Shown here piece by piece: positions 8,009 through 16,836 of a stretch of DNA of 64,000 bases (position 1 is the first letter of the stretch; each line of letters begins with the position of its first letter). The stretch lies in the NCBI RefSeq assembly GCF_907163085.1, contig NZ_CAJQTX010000005.1, positions 372,001-436,000 on the forward strand, given 5' to 3'. A program made the position numbers and the translations under genes. The notes beneath the pieces are model-generated. The model searched no databases, was not told the DNA's origin, and worked only from the letters and a program-made list of their open reading frames with translations. This DNA is from Candidatus Accumulibacter sp. ACC003 (GTDB lineage Bacteria > Pseudomonadota > Gammaproteobacteria > Burkholderiales > Rhodocyclaceae).

Positions 8009-9208
8009 TCAGGCGCTGGCCGGCTGGAGCGCACGTCGCCCGACTTGCCACTGCCAGGCAATCGCCACCATCAACAGCAGCACCGGGATCGCCGCATAAA
8101 GGTTGAGCATCATCCAGCCGTAGCGATCCACCAGGCCGCCAGCGCTGAAAGTTACACCGGCGATCGCGAGAAACACCAGGCTGTCGTTGAAGGCCTGCAC
8201 CTGCGCTTTCTGCTCCGGCGGGCAACACTCGACCAGGCGCGTCGTCGCGCCGACGTAGAGAAAATTCCAGCCGATGCCGAGCAGCAGCAGCGCCAACACG
8301 AAATGCGCCAGGGTTTCGCCGTTGACGGCAACGACGATACCGCCAAGCATGCTCAGCCCGCCCAGCAGCATGACCGGCAGGACGCCGAAGCGCTGGATCA
8401 GGCTACCGGTAAAGAAAGATGGCGCGAACATCGCCACCACATGCCACTGGATCACCGTTGCCGTTTCGGAAAAACCGAGCTGGTTGCACATCATCGCCAG
8501 GGGCGTCGCGGTCATCAGCAGGTTCATCAGCGCATAAGCCACCACGCCGCTGACCACGGCAAGTAGAAAATCCGGCCGCCGCAGCAAAGGTAGAAACGGC
8601 GGCGTCACCCTGGCGACGGATGACATCGGCTGTCTTAGGCGCAAGCCGGTAGCCAGCACGGCGGCCAGTAGCGCTACGCCGACCAGCGCCAGAAAACTCG
8701 CGGCGAAGGGCTGGACCAGCATGTCCCGCGTCCATCGCGCCAGATTCGGCCCAGCCAGCGCCGCCAGCACACCGCCGCTCAATGTTAGCGAAATCGCCTT
8801 GCTGCGCAGGTCGGCCGGAACCGCCTCGGCCGCCGCAAAGCGGTAGTACTGGCCGACCGCATTGAAGACGCCGACCAGCCCACCGGCCAACGCGAACAGG
8901 ACAAAGCTCTCCAGCCAGATACCCACTGCCGCCAGCGCCAAGCCGAGAGCGCCAATCAGCGCCCCGCCGATAAACACCGGCCGCTGGCCATAGCGTGCGA
9001 TCAGCCGAGCCATGGGGTAAAGCACCAGCATCGTGCCGAGGTACTGCATCGCCAGCGGCAGGGTTGCCAGCGCTGGCGTGGCGAGGCTGACGCCAATCAC
9101 CACCGAGGAGGCCAACACCAGGCTGATGCTGGTCATCACCGCCGCCTGCGACAGGGCCAGCAACAAAATATTGCGACGCATCGCGCCGGACAAACGGGTT
9201 GCGGACAT
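8009..9208 (-). CDS. MFS transporter
   Basis: A 399-residue protein with about 12 hydrophobic segments, in two halves joined by a polar loop near residues 195-205 (RLRQPMSSVARVTPP). The first loop motif appears as MARLIARYGQRPVFIGG, matching the MFS motif A pattern (GxxxDRxGRR-like) in degenerate form. Family members export drugs or small metabolites in the inner membrane; the substrate cannot be read from sequence. It is divergent from a GlxA-type regulator with 124 bp between starts, so that regulator probably controls it. Confidence 0.85.
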   Translation of the reverse strand: MSATRLSGAMRRNILLLALSQAAVMTSISLVLASSVVIGVSLATPALATLPLAMQYLGTMLVLYPMARLIARYGQRPVFIGGALIGALGLALAAVGIWLESFVLFALAGGLVGVFNAVGQYYRFAAAEAVPADLRSKAISLTLSGGVLAALAGPNLARWTRDMLVQPFAASFLALVGVALLAAVLATGLRLRQPMSSVARVTPPFLPLLRRPDFLLAVVSGVVAYALMNLLMTATPLAMMCNQLGFSETATVIQWHVVAMFAPSFFTGSLIQRFGVLPVMLLGGLSMLGGIVVAVNGETLAHFVLALLLLGIGWNFLYVGATTRLVECCPPEQKAQVQAFNDSLVFLAIAGVTFSAGGLVDRYGWMMLNLYAAIPVLLLMVAIAWQWQVGRRALQPASA

Positions 9209-9332
9209 GGGCTTCTCCTGTGGGTCCTTATCGACGGCCCCGGGAAAGAAAACAGCGAGGCCACGTTTGCCATCCTGCCAAAAAGTGTTAACGTCTCAAA
9301 TGACAACTTTCAAACGTTTTCTGCCATACACC

Positions 9333-10277
9333 ATGACACGCACCCTACGCTTCATTCTCTTCCCCCGCTTCCAGCTGCTTGATGTCGCCGGGCCGGTTGC
9401 CGCCTTTGAAGCGGCCAACGAAATCGTCACCGACAGCTATTCCATAGAACTGGTCAGCCTCGACGGCGGACAGGTCGCCAGTTCATCCGGCCTGGCGCTG
9501 GCCAGCGCCCGTCTTACCGACCGCCCTCCGCTCAGCCAAAGCGGCGACACCTTGCTTGCTGTCGGCGGCCATGGCGTCAATGCCGCCAGCGAATCCGCCG
9601 AACTGCTCGTCCACCTCAAACACCAAGCGAGCAGAGCCGGCCGGCTGGCCAGCATCTGCTCTGGCGCCTTCCTTTACGCCGCCGCCGGCTTACTGCAAGG
9701 CAAGACGGTGACCACGCACTGGCAGCGCAGCAACGATTTCCGCCGCCGCTTTCCCGAAGTGCGGCTCGAAGCCGACAAGATTTACGTCAGAGATGGCGAT
9801 TTCTGGTCCTCCGCCGGAATCACTGCCGGCATCGACCTCGCGCTGGCACTGATCGCCACCGACCTCGGCGAACAGCTTGCCCGCCAGGTAGCCCGCCAAC
9901 TGGTGGTTTATTACCGCCGCCCCGGTGGCCAGTCGCAATACTCGGCCATGCTCGAACTCAGCAATTCCCAAGGCCGCTTTGCCGAACTGCTCGACTACGT
10001 TCGCCAGCACCTCTATCAGCCGCTGACCGTCGAAGACCTGGCCGCCCGCGCCTGCATGAGTTCCCGCCACTTCGCCCGCGCCTTCGCCGCCGAGACCGGC
10101 AGTACCCCGGCCAAGGCGGTCGAACGCCTGCGGATCGAAGCCGCCGCCAGCGCCCTGGAAAACGGCGTCGCCGTCCAAACGGTAGCCAAACAATGCGGCT
10201 TTAGCAGCCCGGAAATCCTCCGCCGCGCTTTCCTACGTTTGCGTGGAATGCCACCTTCGGCACTGCGCCGGAGCTAG
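9333..10277 (+). CDS. GlxA-family transcriptional regulator (DJ-1/PfpI + AraC HTH)
   Basis: From ATG 9333 (MTRTLRFILFPRFQLLDVAG) the protein is 314 residues; an in-frame ATG at 9300 would add 11. Residues 1-175 form a DJ-1/PfpI class-I amidotransferase-like domain with the nucleophile-elbow cysteine in LASICSGAFLYAAAG and WSSAGITAGIDLAL. Residues about 215-310 form the AraC/XylS double HTH (LTVEDLAARACMSSRHFARAF; VAKQCGFSSPEILRRAFLRL). Such regulators sense small molecules and usually act on adjacent genes, here the divergent MFS transporter. The longer N-terminal frame from 9033 is spurious because it overlaps the transporter. Confidence 0.88.
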   Translation: MTRTLRFILFPRFQLLDVAGPVAAFEAANEIVTDSYSIELVSLDGGQVASSSGLALASARLTDRPPLSQSGDTLLAVGGHGVNAASESAELLVHLKHQASRAGRLASICSGAFLYAAAGLLQGKTVTTHWQRSNDFRRRFPEVRLEADKIYVRDGDFWSSAGITAGIDLALALIATDLGEQLARQVARQLVVYYRRPGGQSQYSAMLELSNSQGRFAELLDYVRQHLYQPLTVEDLAARACMSSRHFARAFAAETGSTPAKAVERLRIEAAASALENGVAVQTVAKQCGFSSPEILRRAFLRLRGMPPSALRRS

Positions 10278-10564
10278 TACGAGGGCATTTTCAAGGCCGC
10301 CGGCCAGGCCTGGCAAGTCAATCGAGATGGCCTTTCCTTCGGCCAAATTTGTTAACGGCAGCTGCAATTCCCGGGCGCCGACTGCCAGGGGTCGAAGCCC
10401 GGACCGGCGCACGCGGCCCTGCGACACGCTGTTCGCCGGGCACTCCAGAACTTCACGGCGCCGCCGCCTTCCCGAGCCACCTCATGCGAGCCGCCAATCA
10501 CTGCCGATTCTTGATCGACGGCGGTTTCCCGGTTACCTTCGCGACTACTCTTCAAGGTGACCAG

Positions 10565-11929
10565 ATGTCCGAACTGATCCAGCGCGCCAAGAACTTCGCC
10601 ACCTCCGCCCATCAGCGTATTGGCCATCGCCGCAAGTACAGTGACCAGCCCTACCAGGTTCACCTGGAAGCCGTGGCGCGCCTGGTGGCGTCGGTGACTG
10701 ATGACCCCGAAATGATCGCCGCCGCCTGGCTGCACGATGTCGTCGAGGATACGCCGGCGACGCTGGGCGACGTCGAGCGCGAGTTCGGTCCGGCGGTCGC
10801 CGCGCTGGTCCAGGATCTGACCGATGTCAGCCGACCAAGCGATGGCAACCGCGCGATCCGGAAGGAGAGCGATCGCCAGCACACGGCACACGCCTCGCCG
10901 CGCGCCAAGACCATCAAGCTGGCCGATCTGATGGACAACTGTCAGGACATCAGCCGTCATGATGTCCGCTTCGCCAGGGTCTATCTGAGCGAAATGAACG
11001 CCTTGCTGGCAGTGCTTGGTGAAGGCGACGCGCGGCTGCTGAAGAAGGCGCGGGCGCTGCACGGTGATTGTCTGGAAAAGCTCTTGACGCTGCGCGACCC
11101 CGATCCGGGCCTGGCCGCCGCGGGCCTGGTGTCGCTGCTGCCGCTGGTCGCCGGCTCGCAGCTCCTGCACCGCTTTCGCGAGGTGTTTACCGCGGGCGAC
11201 ATAGCCGAACCCCTGCTGTCTTTCGACAGCGATGCGCCCGAACGTACAACGGCCCGAATCATGAACTCGCGGCGATTGCGAATTGCCGGTATCCGCGTCG
11301 ACGGCCTGGTGCAGGCCTACGTGCGCCTCTCCGACATCGACGCGACAGCCGCCGGCGATAAGGGTAGCGACACACCGAGTGGGCGGCAGCTGCAACACAT
11401 CTCGGCGGACCAGGTGTTGGGACTGAACGCACCACTGATGGATGTAGTGGGAATTCTGACGCGTCACGATCACTGCTTCGTATCGGTATTCGACTCGGTC
11501 GTCGGCGTCATCGGTCGTGACGCGGTGAACAAGCCACCCGTGCGCATGTGGCTGTTCGGCGCCATCACGCTCTACGAGATGGGGCTCATTCCGCTGATCG
11601 AGAAAATCTTTCCTGACGGGACATGGCAAAGCGTTCTGCCACCTGCGCGGCTGGAAAAGGCACGCGAACTTCAACGTGAGCGAGAACGTCGCAATCAGCG
11701 CTGTGACTTGATCAATTGCCTGCAATTGTCCGACAAGGCGCAGATCACGCTCGAATACGCGCCGGCGCGGGACGCCCTCGGCCTGCCGTCGAAACGGGCA
11801 GGCAAGGAACTGATCAAAGACCTCGAATCACTGCGCAATCACCTCGCCCATTCGCAGGATATCGTCTCCCACGACTGGGTTCAGATCATCCGCATGGCCT
11901 ACCGCATGGCTGAACTCAGCCCGCCATGA
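10565..11929 (+). CDS. HD-domain (MESH1/SpoT-like) + CBS-like + HEPN-motif fusion protein
   Basis: A 454-residue protein; AAGGTGA precedes ATG 10565. Residues 1-130 match the small alarmone hydrolase/HD family: RRKYSDQPYQVH (metal His33), AAAWLHDVVEDT (His57-Asp58), IKLADLMDN (Asp121). All expected metal ligands are kept. Residues about 232-325 look like a CBS-type ligand-binding module (RLRIAGIRVDGLVQAYVRL; VVGILTRHDHCFVSVFDSV). The C-terminal 130 residues are helical and carry RNHLAH at 424-429, the Rx4H motif with a polar second residue seen in HEPN ribonucleases. No synthetase domain is present. The role could be nucleotide-controlled RNA cleavage or alarmone turnover. The combination is unusual. 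The 287 bp upstream (10278-10564) contain no supported gene. Confidence 0.7.
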   Translation: MSELIQRAKNFATSAHQRIGHRRKYSDQPYQVHLEAVARLVASVTDDPEMIAAAWLHDVVEDTPATLGDVEREFGPAVAALVQDLTDVSRPSDGNRAIRKESDRQHTAHASPRAKTIKLADLMDNCQDISRHDVRFARVYLSEMNALLAVLGEGDARLLKKARALHGDCLEKLLTLRDPDPGLAAAGLVSLLPLVAGSQLLHRFREVFTAGDIAEPLLSFDSDAPERTTARIMNSRRLRIAGIRVDGLVQAYVRLSDIDATAAGDKGSDTPSGRQLQHISADQVLGLNAPLMDVVGILTRHDHCFVSVFDSVVGVIGRDAVNKPPVRMWLFGAITLYEMGLIPLIEKIFPDGTWQSVLPPARLEKARELQRERERRNQRCDLINCLQLSDKAQITLEYAPARDALGLPSKRAGKELIKDLESLRNHLAHSQDIVSHDWVQIIRMAYRMAELSPP

Positions 11930-11944
11930 GCGACCCACACGGCT

Positions 11945-13303
11945 CTACGAGAGCGGCAGCGTAAGCCTCACCTCGAGGCCGCCGGCCGTCCGATTGCGCG
12001 CCAGCACCTGGCCACCGTGCGCAACGACCGCGCGCCGGGCGATGGCCAGTCCCAGCCCGTAGCCGGTCGTGCCGTCGTTGTTGTCGGCGCGATAGAAGGG
12101 TTCGAAGATAGCCTCCAGATCGGCTTCCGGGACTCCGGGGCCGCGATCCGAGACGACAATTTCAAACGCCGGCAAGCCCCCGCCGGCGACCAGGCGGCGT
12201 GCCTGTACCTCGACCGCCGTGCCAACTGCGGTGTATTTCACCGCGTTGCGGACGACGTTTTCGACGGCGCGATAGAGCAACTCGCCCTGCACCGACGCGG
12301 TCGCCTCGCCATCGCCGGTGAAATTCACGGCGCGGCCGCGTGCGGCGGCCTCGAAACCCGCGTCGTCGGCGATGCTGGCGACCATTTCCATCAAGTCGAT
12401 GGGCAGCGGTGGCGCACCCGGCGTGCCGGCATCGAGCCGCGATAAGGTCAGTAGTTCGCCGACCAGCTCGTCGAGACGAAGCGACTCGCGTTCGACTCGC
12501 TCGAGCGTCGTCGCCAGTTTTTCCGGGTTCTGTCGCGCCAGCCCGATGGCGGCGTGCAGACGCGCCAGCGGCGATCGCAATTCGTGCGAGACGTCGTGCA
12601 GCAAGCGTTGCTGGCTATTGATCTGCGCCTGCAGCTGCTGCGCCATGCGATCGAAGTCGCGTCCCAAATCGGCCAGCTCGTCGCGCCGCCGGCCCATCGA
12701 CGGCTGCAGCCGGGTCTCCAGATGACCCGCCGAAACGGCTCGCAAGGCGGCGCGCAGATTGCGGATCGGCTTGGCCATATACCACGCCATGGCGGCGCTG
12801 AAGGCCAGGCTGGCGAGCAGACCGGCGACGATCGGCGGTACCGGCGACGGGCGCTCGCCGTGCGCGGGGCGCCCTCGCCCAAAGGGTCGCTCGAAACGTG
12901 CCACCAGCGTGTAGGTCTGGCCATCCTGCGCAAGCACCCGGCGCGCGCCGGACATCGGTCCGCGACGGAAGTCGCCCGCAGCCAGCGCGGCGCCCAGCTC
13001 GCTCGGCAGCTCGCGGTCGAAGAGGTCGCGGCCGCGCTCGTCCAGCACGAATAATTGCGCGTTGCCCGGAGCGTCGGCCCATTCGCGCAGGACCTCGCGC
13101 ATCATTTCCGGACCGCCGCGGCGCATGAAGACTTCCGCCGCGTCGAGCATCACGACGGCACGCGGGCCACCCGGCAAGGCCGGCACACTTTCGGCATCGG
13201 CTTCGGCCTGACGGTGCAGCCAGACGACCGTGCCAACGCCGGCACCGGCAAGCAGCAGCGACAGCCAGAAGGCAAAGAAGAACTTCCAGAACAGACGTCC
13301 CAT
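11945..13303 (-). CDS. CpxA-like sensor histidine kinase
   Basis: A 452-residue membrane kinase starting MGRLFWKFFFAFWLSLLLAG (start chosen 2 bp after the regulator stop). The first TM helix spans residues 9-30, followed by a periplasmic domain of about 125 residues and a second TM near 160-185 (PPIVAGLLASLAFSAAMAWYM). HAMP follows (PIRNLRAALRAVSAGHLETR), then HisKA (LLHDVSHELRSPLARLHAAI, phospho-His) and HATPase_c with N box (VVRNAVKYT), G1 (DRGPGVPEADLEAIFEPFYR) and G2 (GYGLGLAIARRAV). It is cotranscribed with the OmpR-type regulator. The divergent Spy/CpxP-like gene suggests an envelope-stress sensor. Confidence 0.9.
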   Translation of the reverse strand: MGRLFWKFFFAFWLSLLLAGAGVGTVVWLHRQAEADAESVPALPGGPRAVVMLDAAEVFMRRGGPEMMREVLREWADAPGNAQLFVLDERGRDLFDRELPSELGAALAAGDFRRGPMSGARRVLAQDGQTYTLVARFERPFGRGRPAHGERPSPVPPIVAGLLASLAFSAAMAWYMAKPIRNLRAALRAVSAGHLETRLQPSMGRRRDELADLGRDFDRMAQQLQAQINSQQRLLHDVSHELRSPLARLHAAIGLARQNPEKLATTLERVERESLRLDELVGELLTLSRLDAGTPGAPPLPIDLMEMVASIADDAGFEAAARGRAVNFTGDGEATASVQGELLYRAVENVVRNAVKYTAVGTAVEVQARRLVAGGGLPAFEIVVSDRGPGVPEADLEAIFEPFYRADNNDGTTGYGLGLAIARRAVVAHGGQVLARNRTAGGLEVRLTLPLS

Positions 13304-13305
13304 GC

Positions 13306-13995
13306 TCAGGCTTTGACGAACTGGTAACCCTGACCGCGAACGGTCTGGATCCACGAACTGCCATCGGGCCGGCCGCCGAGTTTCTGGCGAATGCTGCTGA
13401 CGTGGACGTCGATGCTCCGATCAAAGCGCGCCAGCGGACGCCCCAGCGCCAGCTCCGAAAGGTCGTTCTTGCTCACCACCCGGCCGGCCTGGCGGGCGAG
13501 CACTTCGAGAAGGCTGTACTCGGTACTCGTCAGCTCGAGTGGCAGCTGCCGCCATTGCGCGCTACGACGCTCCGGCCACATGCTCAGCGGACCGACTTGC
13601 AGCGGTTCCGCCGAATCGCTCGCGGCGGCGTGGCCAGCGACCCGGCGCAGGATCGCCCGCAAGCGCGCAACGAGTTCCCGCGGCGAGCACGGCTTTGGCA
13701 CATAGTCGTCAGCACCGAGTTCCAGTCCGATGATGCGGTCGATGTCGTCACCGCGGGCGGTCAGCATCAACACCGGCAGGCGACTGCTGGCGCGGATCTG
13801 GCGCAGCGCCTCGACGCCGTTGAGCTTCGGCATCATGACGTCGAGAACGGCGATGGCGTAACGGCCGCTGAGCGCTTCGCGGACGCCGGCTTCGCCGTCG
13901 TGCACCGTATCGGCCACGAAGCCTTCCTGTTCGAGATACTCACGCAGCATCGAGGCGAGCTCGACATCGTCGTCGACCAGCAACACTCGGGTCAT
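13306..13995 (-). CDS. CpxR-like OmpR-family response regulator
   Basis: A 229-residue protein from ATG 13995 with AGGAGAGG upstream. The receiver domain (1-115) has the acidic pocket (LLVDDDVELAS), phospho-Asp in AVLDVMMPKLNG, Thr in MLTARGDD and Lys in YVPKPCSPREL. The C-terminal winged-helix (ELTSTEYSLLEVLARQAGRVVSK; DRSIDVHVSSIRQKLG; IQTVRGQGYQFV) is of the OmpR/PhoB type. It is followed after 2 bp by its kinase. CpxR-like direct repeats lie 65-165 bp upstream, between this gene and the divergent spy-like gene, and probably serve both promoters. Confidence 0.9.
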   Translation of the reverse strand: MTRVLLVDDDVELASMLREYLEQEGFVADTVHDGEAGVREALSGRYAIAVLDVMMPKLNGVEALRQIRASSRLPVLMLTARGDDIDRIIGLELGADDYVPKPCSPRELVARLRAILRRVAGHAAASDSAEPLQVGPLSMWPERRSAQWRQLPLELTSTEYSLLEVLARQAGRVVSKNDLSELALGRPLARFDRSIDVHVSSIRQKLGGRPDGSSWIQTVRGQGYQFVKA

Positions 13996-14059
13996 CGTCC
14001 CTCTCCTGTCACACAACACAGCATCGATGATAGGCGTCCCTTCCCCGCCAGCGTGCGTC

Positions 14060-14159
14060 TTTACGGCTCTTTACCCGCCTTGGCGGGCCTGCGCGCTTTG
14101 CCGGGATCCAGCGCGACAGCCGTTTTACACGGCTTTACAGGCGGTTAACCGCGCTTTAC
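14060..14159. promoter_or_regulatory. CpxR-type binding sites (three TTTAC-N5-TTTAC repeats)
   Basis: The reverse complement of the CpxR box GTAAA-N5-GTAAA occurs at 14060-14074 (TTTAC ggctc TTTAC) and 14124-14138 (TTTAC acggc TTTAC). A one-mismatch copy lies at 14145-14159 (TTAAC cgcgc TTTAC). Half-sites are 10-11 bp apart, on one face of the helix. They lie between the divergent response-regulator gene and the Spy/CpxP-like gene, fitting autoregulation plus target control. The match to the E. coli consensus is seen directly; binding is inference. Confidence 0.7.
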
Positions 14160-14239
14160 GGTCAGCTGGACGACAGTGCACCCATCAGTCGCGGCGAGCA
14201 ATGCCCGGCTGCTTGTTCGCCAATACACAGGAGTCAATA

Positions 14240-14734
14240 ATGAAAACCTTCAAGTACACTCTCGCCGCCTTTCTCGCCGCCAGCAGCATCGCCCTGGCTA
14301 TTCCCTTGACCGTCGAAGCCGCTCCGATGGGCGACGGAATGGCCGGCTGCCGGGGTTCGCAAGGTATGCACGGGCCGCGTGAGGGCCTGCCACGGATGAT
14401 GAAAAAGCTCAAGCTGACGCCCGAGCAGGAGGCCAAGATCAGCGATTTGCGCAAGCAGGACGCGGAGCTCATCGGCGCACAGTTGAAGGTCATGGACGAC
14501 AGCCGCACGCAGCTGCACGAGCTGCAGAAGAGCGATACCTACGACGAAGCGAAGATCAAGGCGCTGACCGAGCAGGGCGCGCAGGCAATGGCCAGCATGG
14601 GGCAGCTGCGTGCACGTCAGCATTATCAGATGATGCAGATTCTCAGCCCCGAGCAGCGCCAGGAGTTCGACGCGCAGCGTGAGCGGATGATGAAACGCTG
14701 GGAAGAGAAGCGGCAGGGACGCCCGGCCAGCTGA
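14240..14734 (+). CDS. Spy/CpxP-family periplasmic protein
   Basis: A 164-residue exported protein; ACAGGAG precedes ATG 14240. Signal peptide residues 1-28 (MKTFKYTLAAFLAASSIALA). The mature part is helical and charged, with LTPEQEAKISDLRKQD near residue 56 and LSPEQRQEFDAQRERMMKRW near residue 137, the paired LTxxQ motifs that define the family. Such proteins act as ATP-independent periplasmic chaperones or adaptors and are induced by the Cpx envelope-stress system. The divergent Cpx-like operon and the CpxR-type repeats upstream support the same logic. A hairpin with a T-rich tail follows at 14783. Confidence 0.85.
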   Translation: MKTFKYTLAAFLAASSIALAIPLTVEAAPMGDGMAGCRGSQGMHGPREGLPRMMKKLKLTPEQEAKISDLRKQDAELIGAQLKVMDDSRTQLHELQKSDTYDEAKIKALTEQGAQAMASMGQLRARQHYQMMQILSPEQRQEFDAQRERMMKRWEEKRQGRPAS

Positions 14735-14782
14735 TGAGAGCAGCGCCGGCTGCGGGTGTACCGGCGGCATCAGCCACTCGAC

Positions 14783-14807
14783 AGCCGCGGTCTCGCGGCT
14801 TCATTTT
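14783..14807 (+). terminator. Rho-independent terminator after the Spy-like gene
   Basis: AGCCGCG, loop GTCT, CGCGGCT form a perfect 7-bp stem followed by TCATTTT. It lies 49 bp after the Spy-like stop and just before the convergent priA end. Confidence 0.65.
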
Positions 14808-14817
14808 CCCGCTGGGG

Positions 14818-16836
14818 TCAGAACTCCAGCGGGTCAACTTCCAGATGCCAGCGCAGCCGTGACGGCGGCTTGATCGCTTCGAGCTGCGGCAGCCACTGCG
14901 TCAGAAAACGCTGCAGCGCACGCCTTGACGGCGACTCGACCAGCAACTGCCCGCGCTCGAGACTCGCTCGTCGCGACAGCCGCATCGGCACCGGATCGTA
15001 GAAATTCACCGCCTGCTCGCGCTCGACCAACGGGCAGGCGCGGGCGACGCTCAGAAAGCGCAGCGCATCGGCCATCTGCGGCGCCTCGGCGCGCAGCATC
15101 GCCTGGTAGGCGTAGGGCGGAAAGCCCGCCTGCTGCCGTTCCTCGAGCTGCAGCGCCGCAAAGGCCTGGAAGTCATGGCGCGCCAAGGCGGCGTACAGCG
15201 GATGCTCCGGGAACTGCGTCTGCAGCAGCATTTGGCCCGGCCGGTCGGCGCGGCCGGCGCGACCAGCGACCTGCATCAGTTGCGCAAACAGCCGCTCGGG
15301 CGCGCGCCAGTCGGCGGCGAACAGCGCCGCGTCCGGGGCGACGGCGCCAACCAGCGTGAGTCTGGGAAAGTCGTGGCCCTTGGCCAACATCTGGGTACCG
15401 ACCAGAATATCGGCATCACCGCAGCGAATGCGCTCGACCAGTGCTTCCCATTGCTTGCGACTGCTCGCCGAGTCGCGATCGACGCGGACCACACGCGCCT
15501 GCGGGAAACGCTCGGCGAGCACCGCCTCCAGCCTCTGGGTGCCGCGGCCAAAAGGACTCAGGTCCTGGTTGCCGCAAGTGGGGCAGGCTTTCGGCAAGCG
15601 TGCCTCGAAGCCGCAGTGGTGACAACGCAAGCGGCGATCGCTCAAGTGCAGGACCAGATTCGCCGCGCAGCGATGGCACGACGACGACCAGCCGCAGGCC
15701 GCACAGGCGAGCACCGGCGCATAGCCGCGACGGTTGAGGAAGATCAGACTTTGCTCGGCGCGCTCCAGACGCTGCTCGATGGCCCGCAGCAAGGCGCCCG
15801 AGAGACCATCCTGGGTCTTGTCGACGCGCGTGTCGATACGCAGGACCTCCGGCAGGCGAGCACCTTCGACCGCTCGCTCGTGCAGCGTCAACAGTTGGTA
15901 ACGCCCACGGCCGGCGTCGGCCGTGGCGTTGGCCCAGCTCTCGAGCGAAGGTGTCGCCGAGCCGAGGACAATCGGAATGGCGCTCTGGCGAGCGCGGAAG
16001 ACGGCCAGGTCTCGCGCCGAGTAACGGATCCCGTCTTGCTGCTTGAACGAGACATCGTGCTCCTCATCGACGACGATCAGGCCGAGCTCGGGCAGGGGCG
16101 TGAAGATTGCCAGGCGCGTGCCGAGGACAATGCGTGCGGCACCCGTCAGTGCCGCCCGCCAGTTGCGAGTCCGCGCGGCGTCACCAAGTTCGCTGTGCAG
16201 GCTGACCATGCCGGCCGTTGGAAAACGCGCCGCGACGCGCGCCTCCAGTTGCGGCGTCAGGTTGATTTCCGGTACCAGCAACAGCGACTGGCGGCCGCCA
16301 GCGAGCGCCCGCTCGATCAGCCGCAAATAAACCTCGGTCTTGCCGCTGCCGGTGACGCCGTGCAGCAGGTAGGCGTTAAAGCCGGCGGCAAGCGTGTCGA
16401 TTGCCGCCAGTGACGCCTGCTGCTCGGCAGTCAGCTCCGGCGCCGGCTGCGCGGCCGCCACGATGGCCGCCTGGCGGCGCTGCCGGGGCTTGGCGGCAGT
16501 GGTCGCCCGCAAGCCTGCGGGGAGGGTCGACAGCATGACCTGGCCAAGCGGCGCGTGATAGTAGGCCGCGCAGAACTCGGTCAGGCGAAACCAGTCGGCG
16601 GGTAGCGGCGGCAGGTCGCGCAGGACGCTGTCCAGTGGTCTGAGCTGCGCGAGAGCGACATTGCTCGCAGCCGGCAGCTCGACGAGAATGCCGATTTTCT
16701 GCTGCCTACCGAAGGGAACACGTACCCGATAGCCGATGTCGCTCGCCGACAGCGGCTGGCCATCGGGAACGCAATAATCAAAGAAAGTGCGGAGAGGGAC
16801 ATCGAGTGCGACGCGGGCAATCTGCGGCTGGGACAT
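14818..16836 (-). CDS. priA: Primosomal protein N', replication restart helicase
   Basis: A 672-residue protein starting MSQPQIARVALDVPLRTFFD at ATG 16836; a TTG four codons upstream is less likely. The 3'-DNA-binding domain occupies residues 1-110. The superfamily-2 helicase core has Walker A HGVTGSGKTEVY, the DEEH box (LIVVDEEHDVSFKQ), LGSATPSLES and QVAGRAGRADRPG. The zinc-binding insertion has eight cysteines in CxxC pairs (LACAACGWSSSCHRC; CHHCGFEARLPKACPTC). PriA recognises stalled forks and loads the replicative helicase through PriB/DnaT. It is shorter than E. coli PriA (732) but complete. Its 5' region contains a perfect DnaA box. Confidence 0.95.
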   Translation of the reverse strand: MSQPQIARVALDVPLRTFFDYCVPDGQPLSASDIGYRVRVPFGRQQKIGILVELPAASNVALAQLRPLDSVLRDLPPLPADWFRLTEFCAAYYHAPLGQVMLSTLPAGLRATTAAKPRQRRQAAIVAAAQPAPELTAEQQASLAAIDTLAAGFNAYLLHGVTGSGKTEVYLRLIERALAGGRQSLLLVPEINLTPQLEARVAARFPTAGMVSLHSELGDAARTRNWRAALTGAARIVLGTRLAIFTPLPELGLIVVDEEHDVSFKQQDGIRYSARDLAVFRARQSAIPIVLGSATPSLESWANATADAGRGRYQLLTLHERAVEGARLPEVLRIDTRVDKTQDGLSGALLRAIEQRLERAEQSLIFLNRRGYAPVLACAACGWSSSCHRCAANLVLHLSDRRLRCHHCGFEARLPKACPTCGNQDLSPFGRGTQRLEAVLAERFPQARVVRVDRDSASSRKQWEALVERIRCGDADILVGTQMLAKGHDFPRLTLVGAVAPDAALFAADWRAPERLFAQLMQVAGRAGRADRPGQMLLQTQFPEHPLYAALARHDFQAFAALQLEERQQAGFPPYAYQAMLRAEAPQMADALRFLSVARACPLVEREQAVNFYDPVPMRLSRRASLERGQLLVESPSRRALQRFLTQWLPQLEAIKPPSRLRWHLEVDPLEF

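Noticed and set aside
10233-10427. 64-codon minus-strand frame downstream of the GlxA-type gene
   Set aside because: Overlaps the regulator's 3' end, has no ribosome-binding site and no recognisable content.
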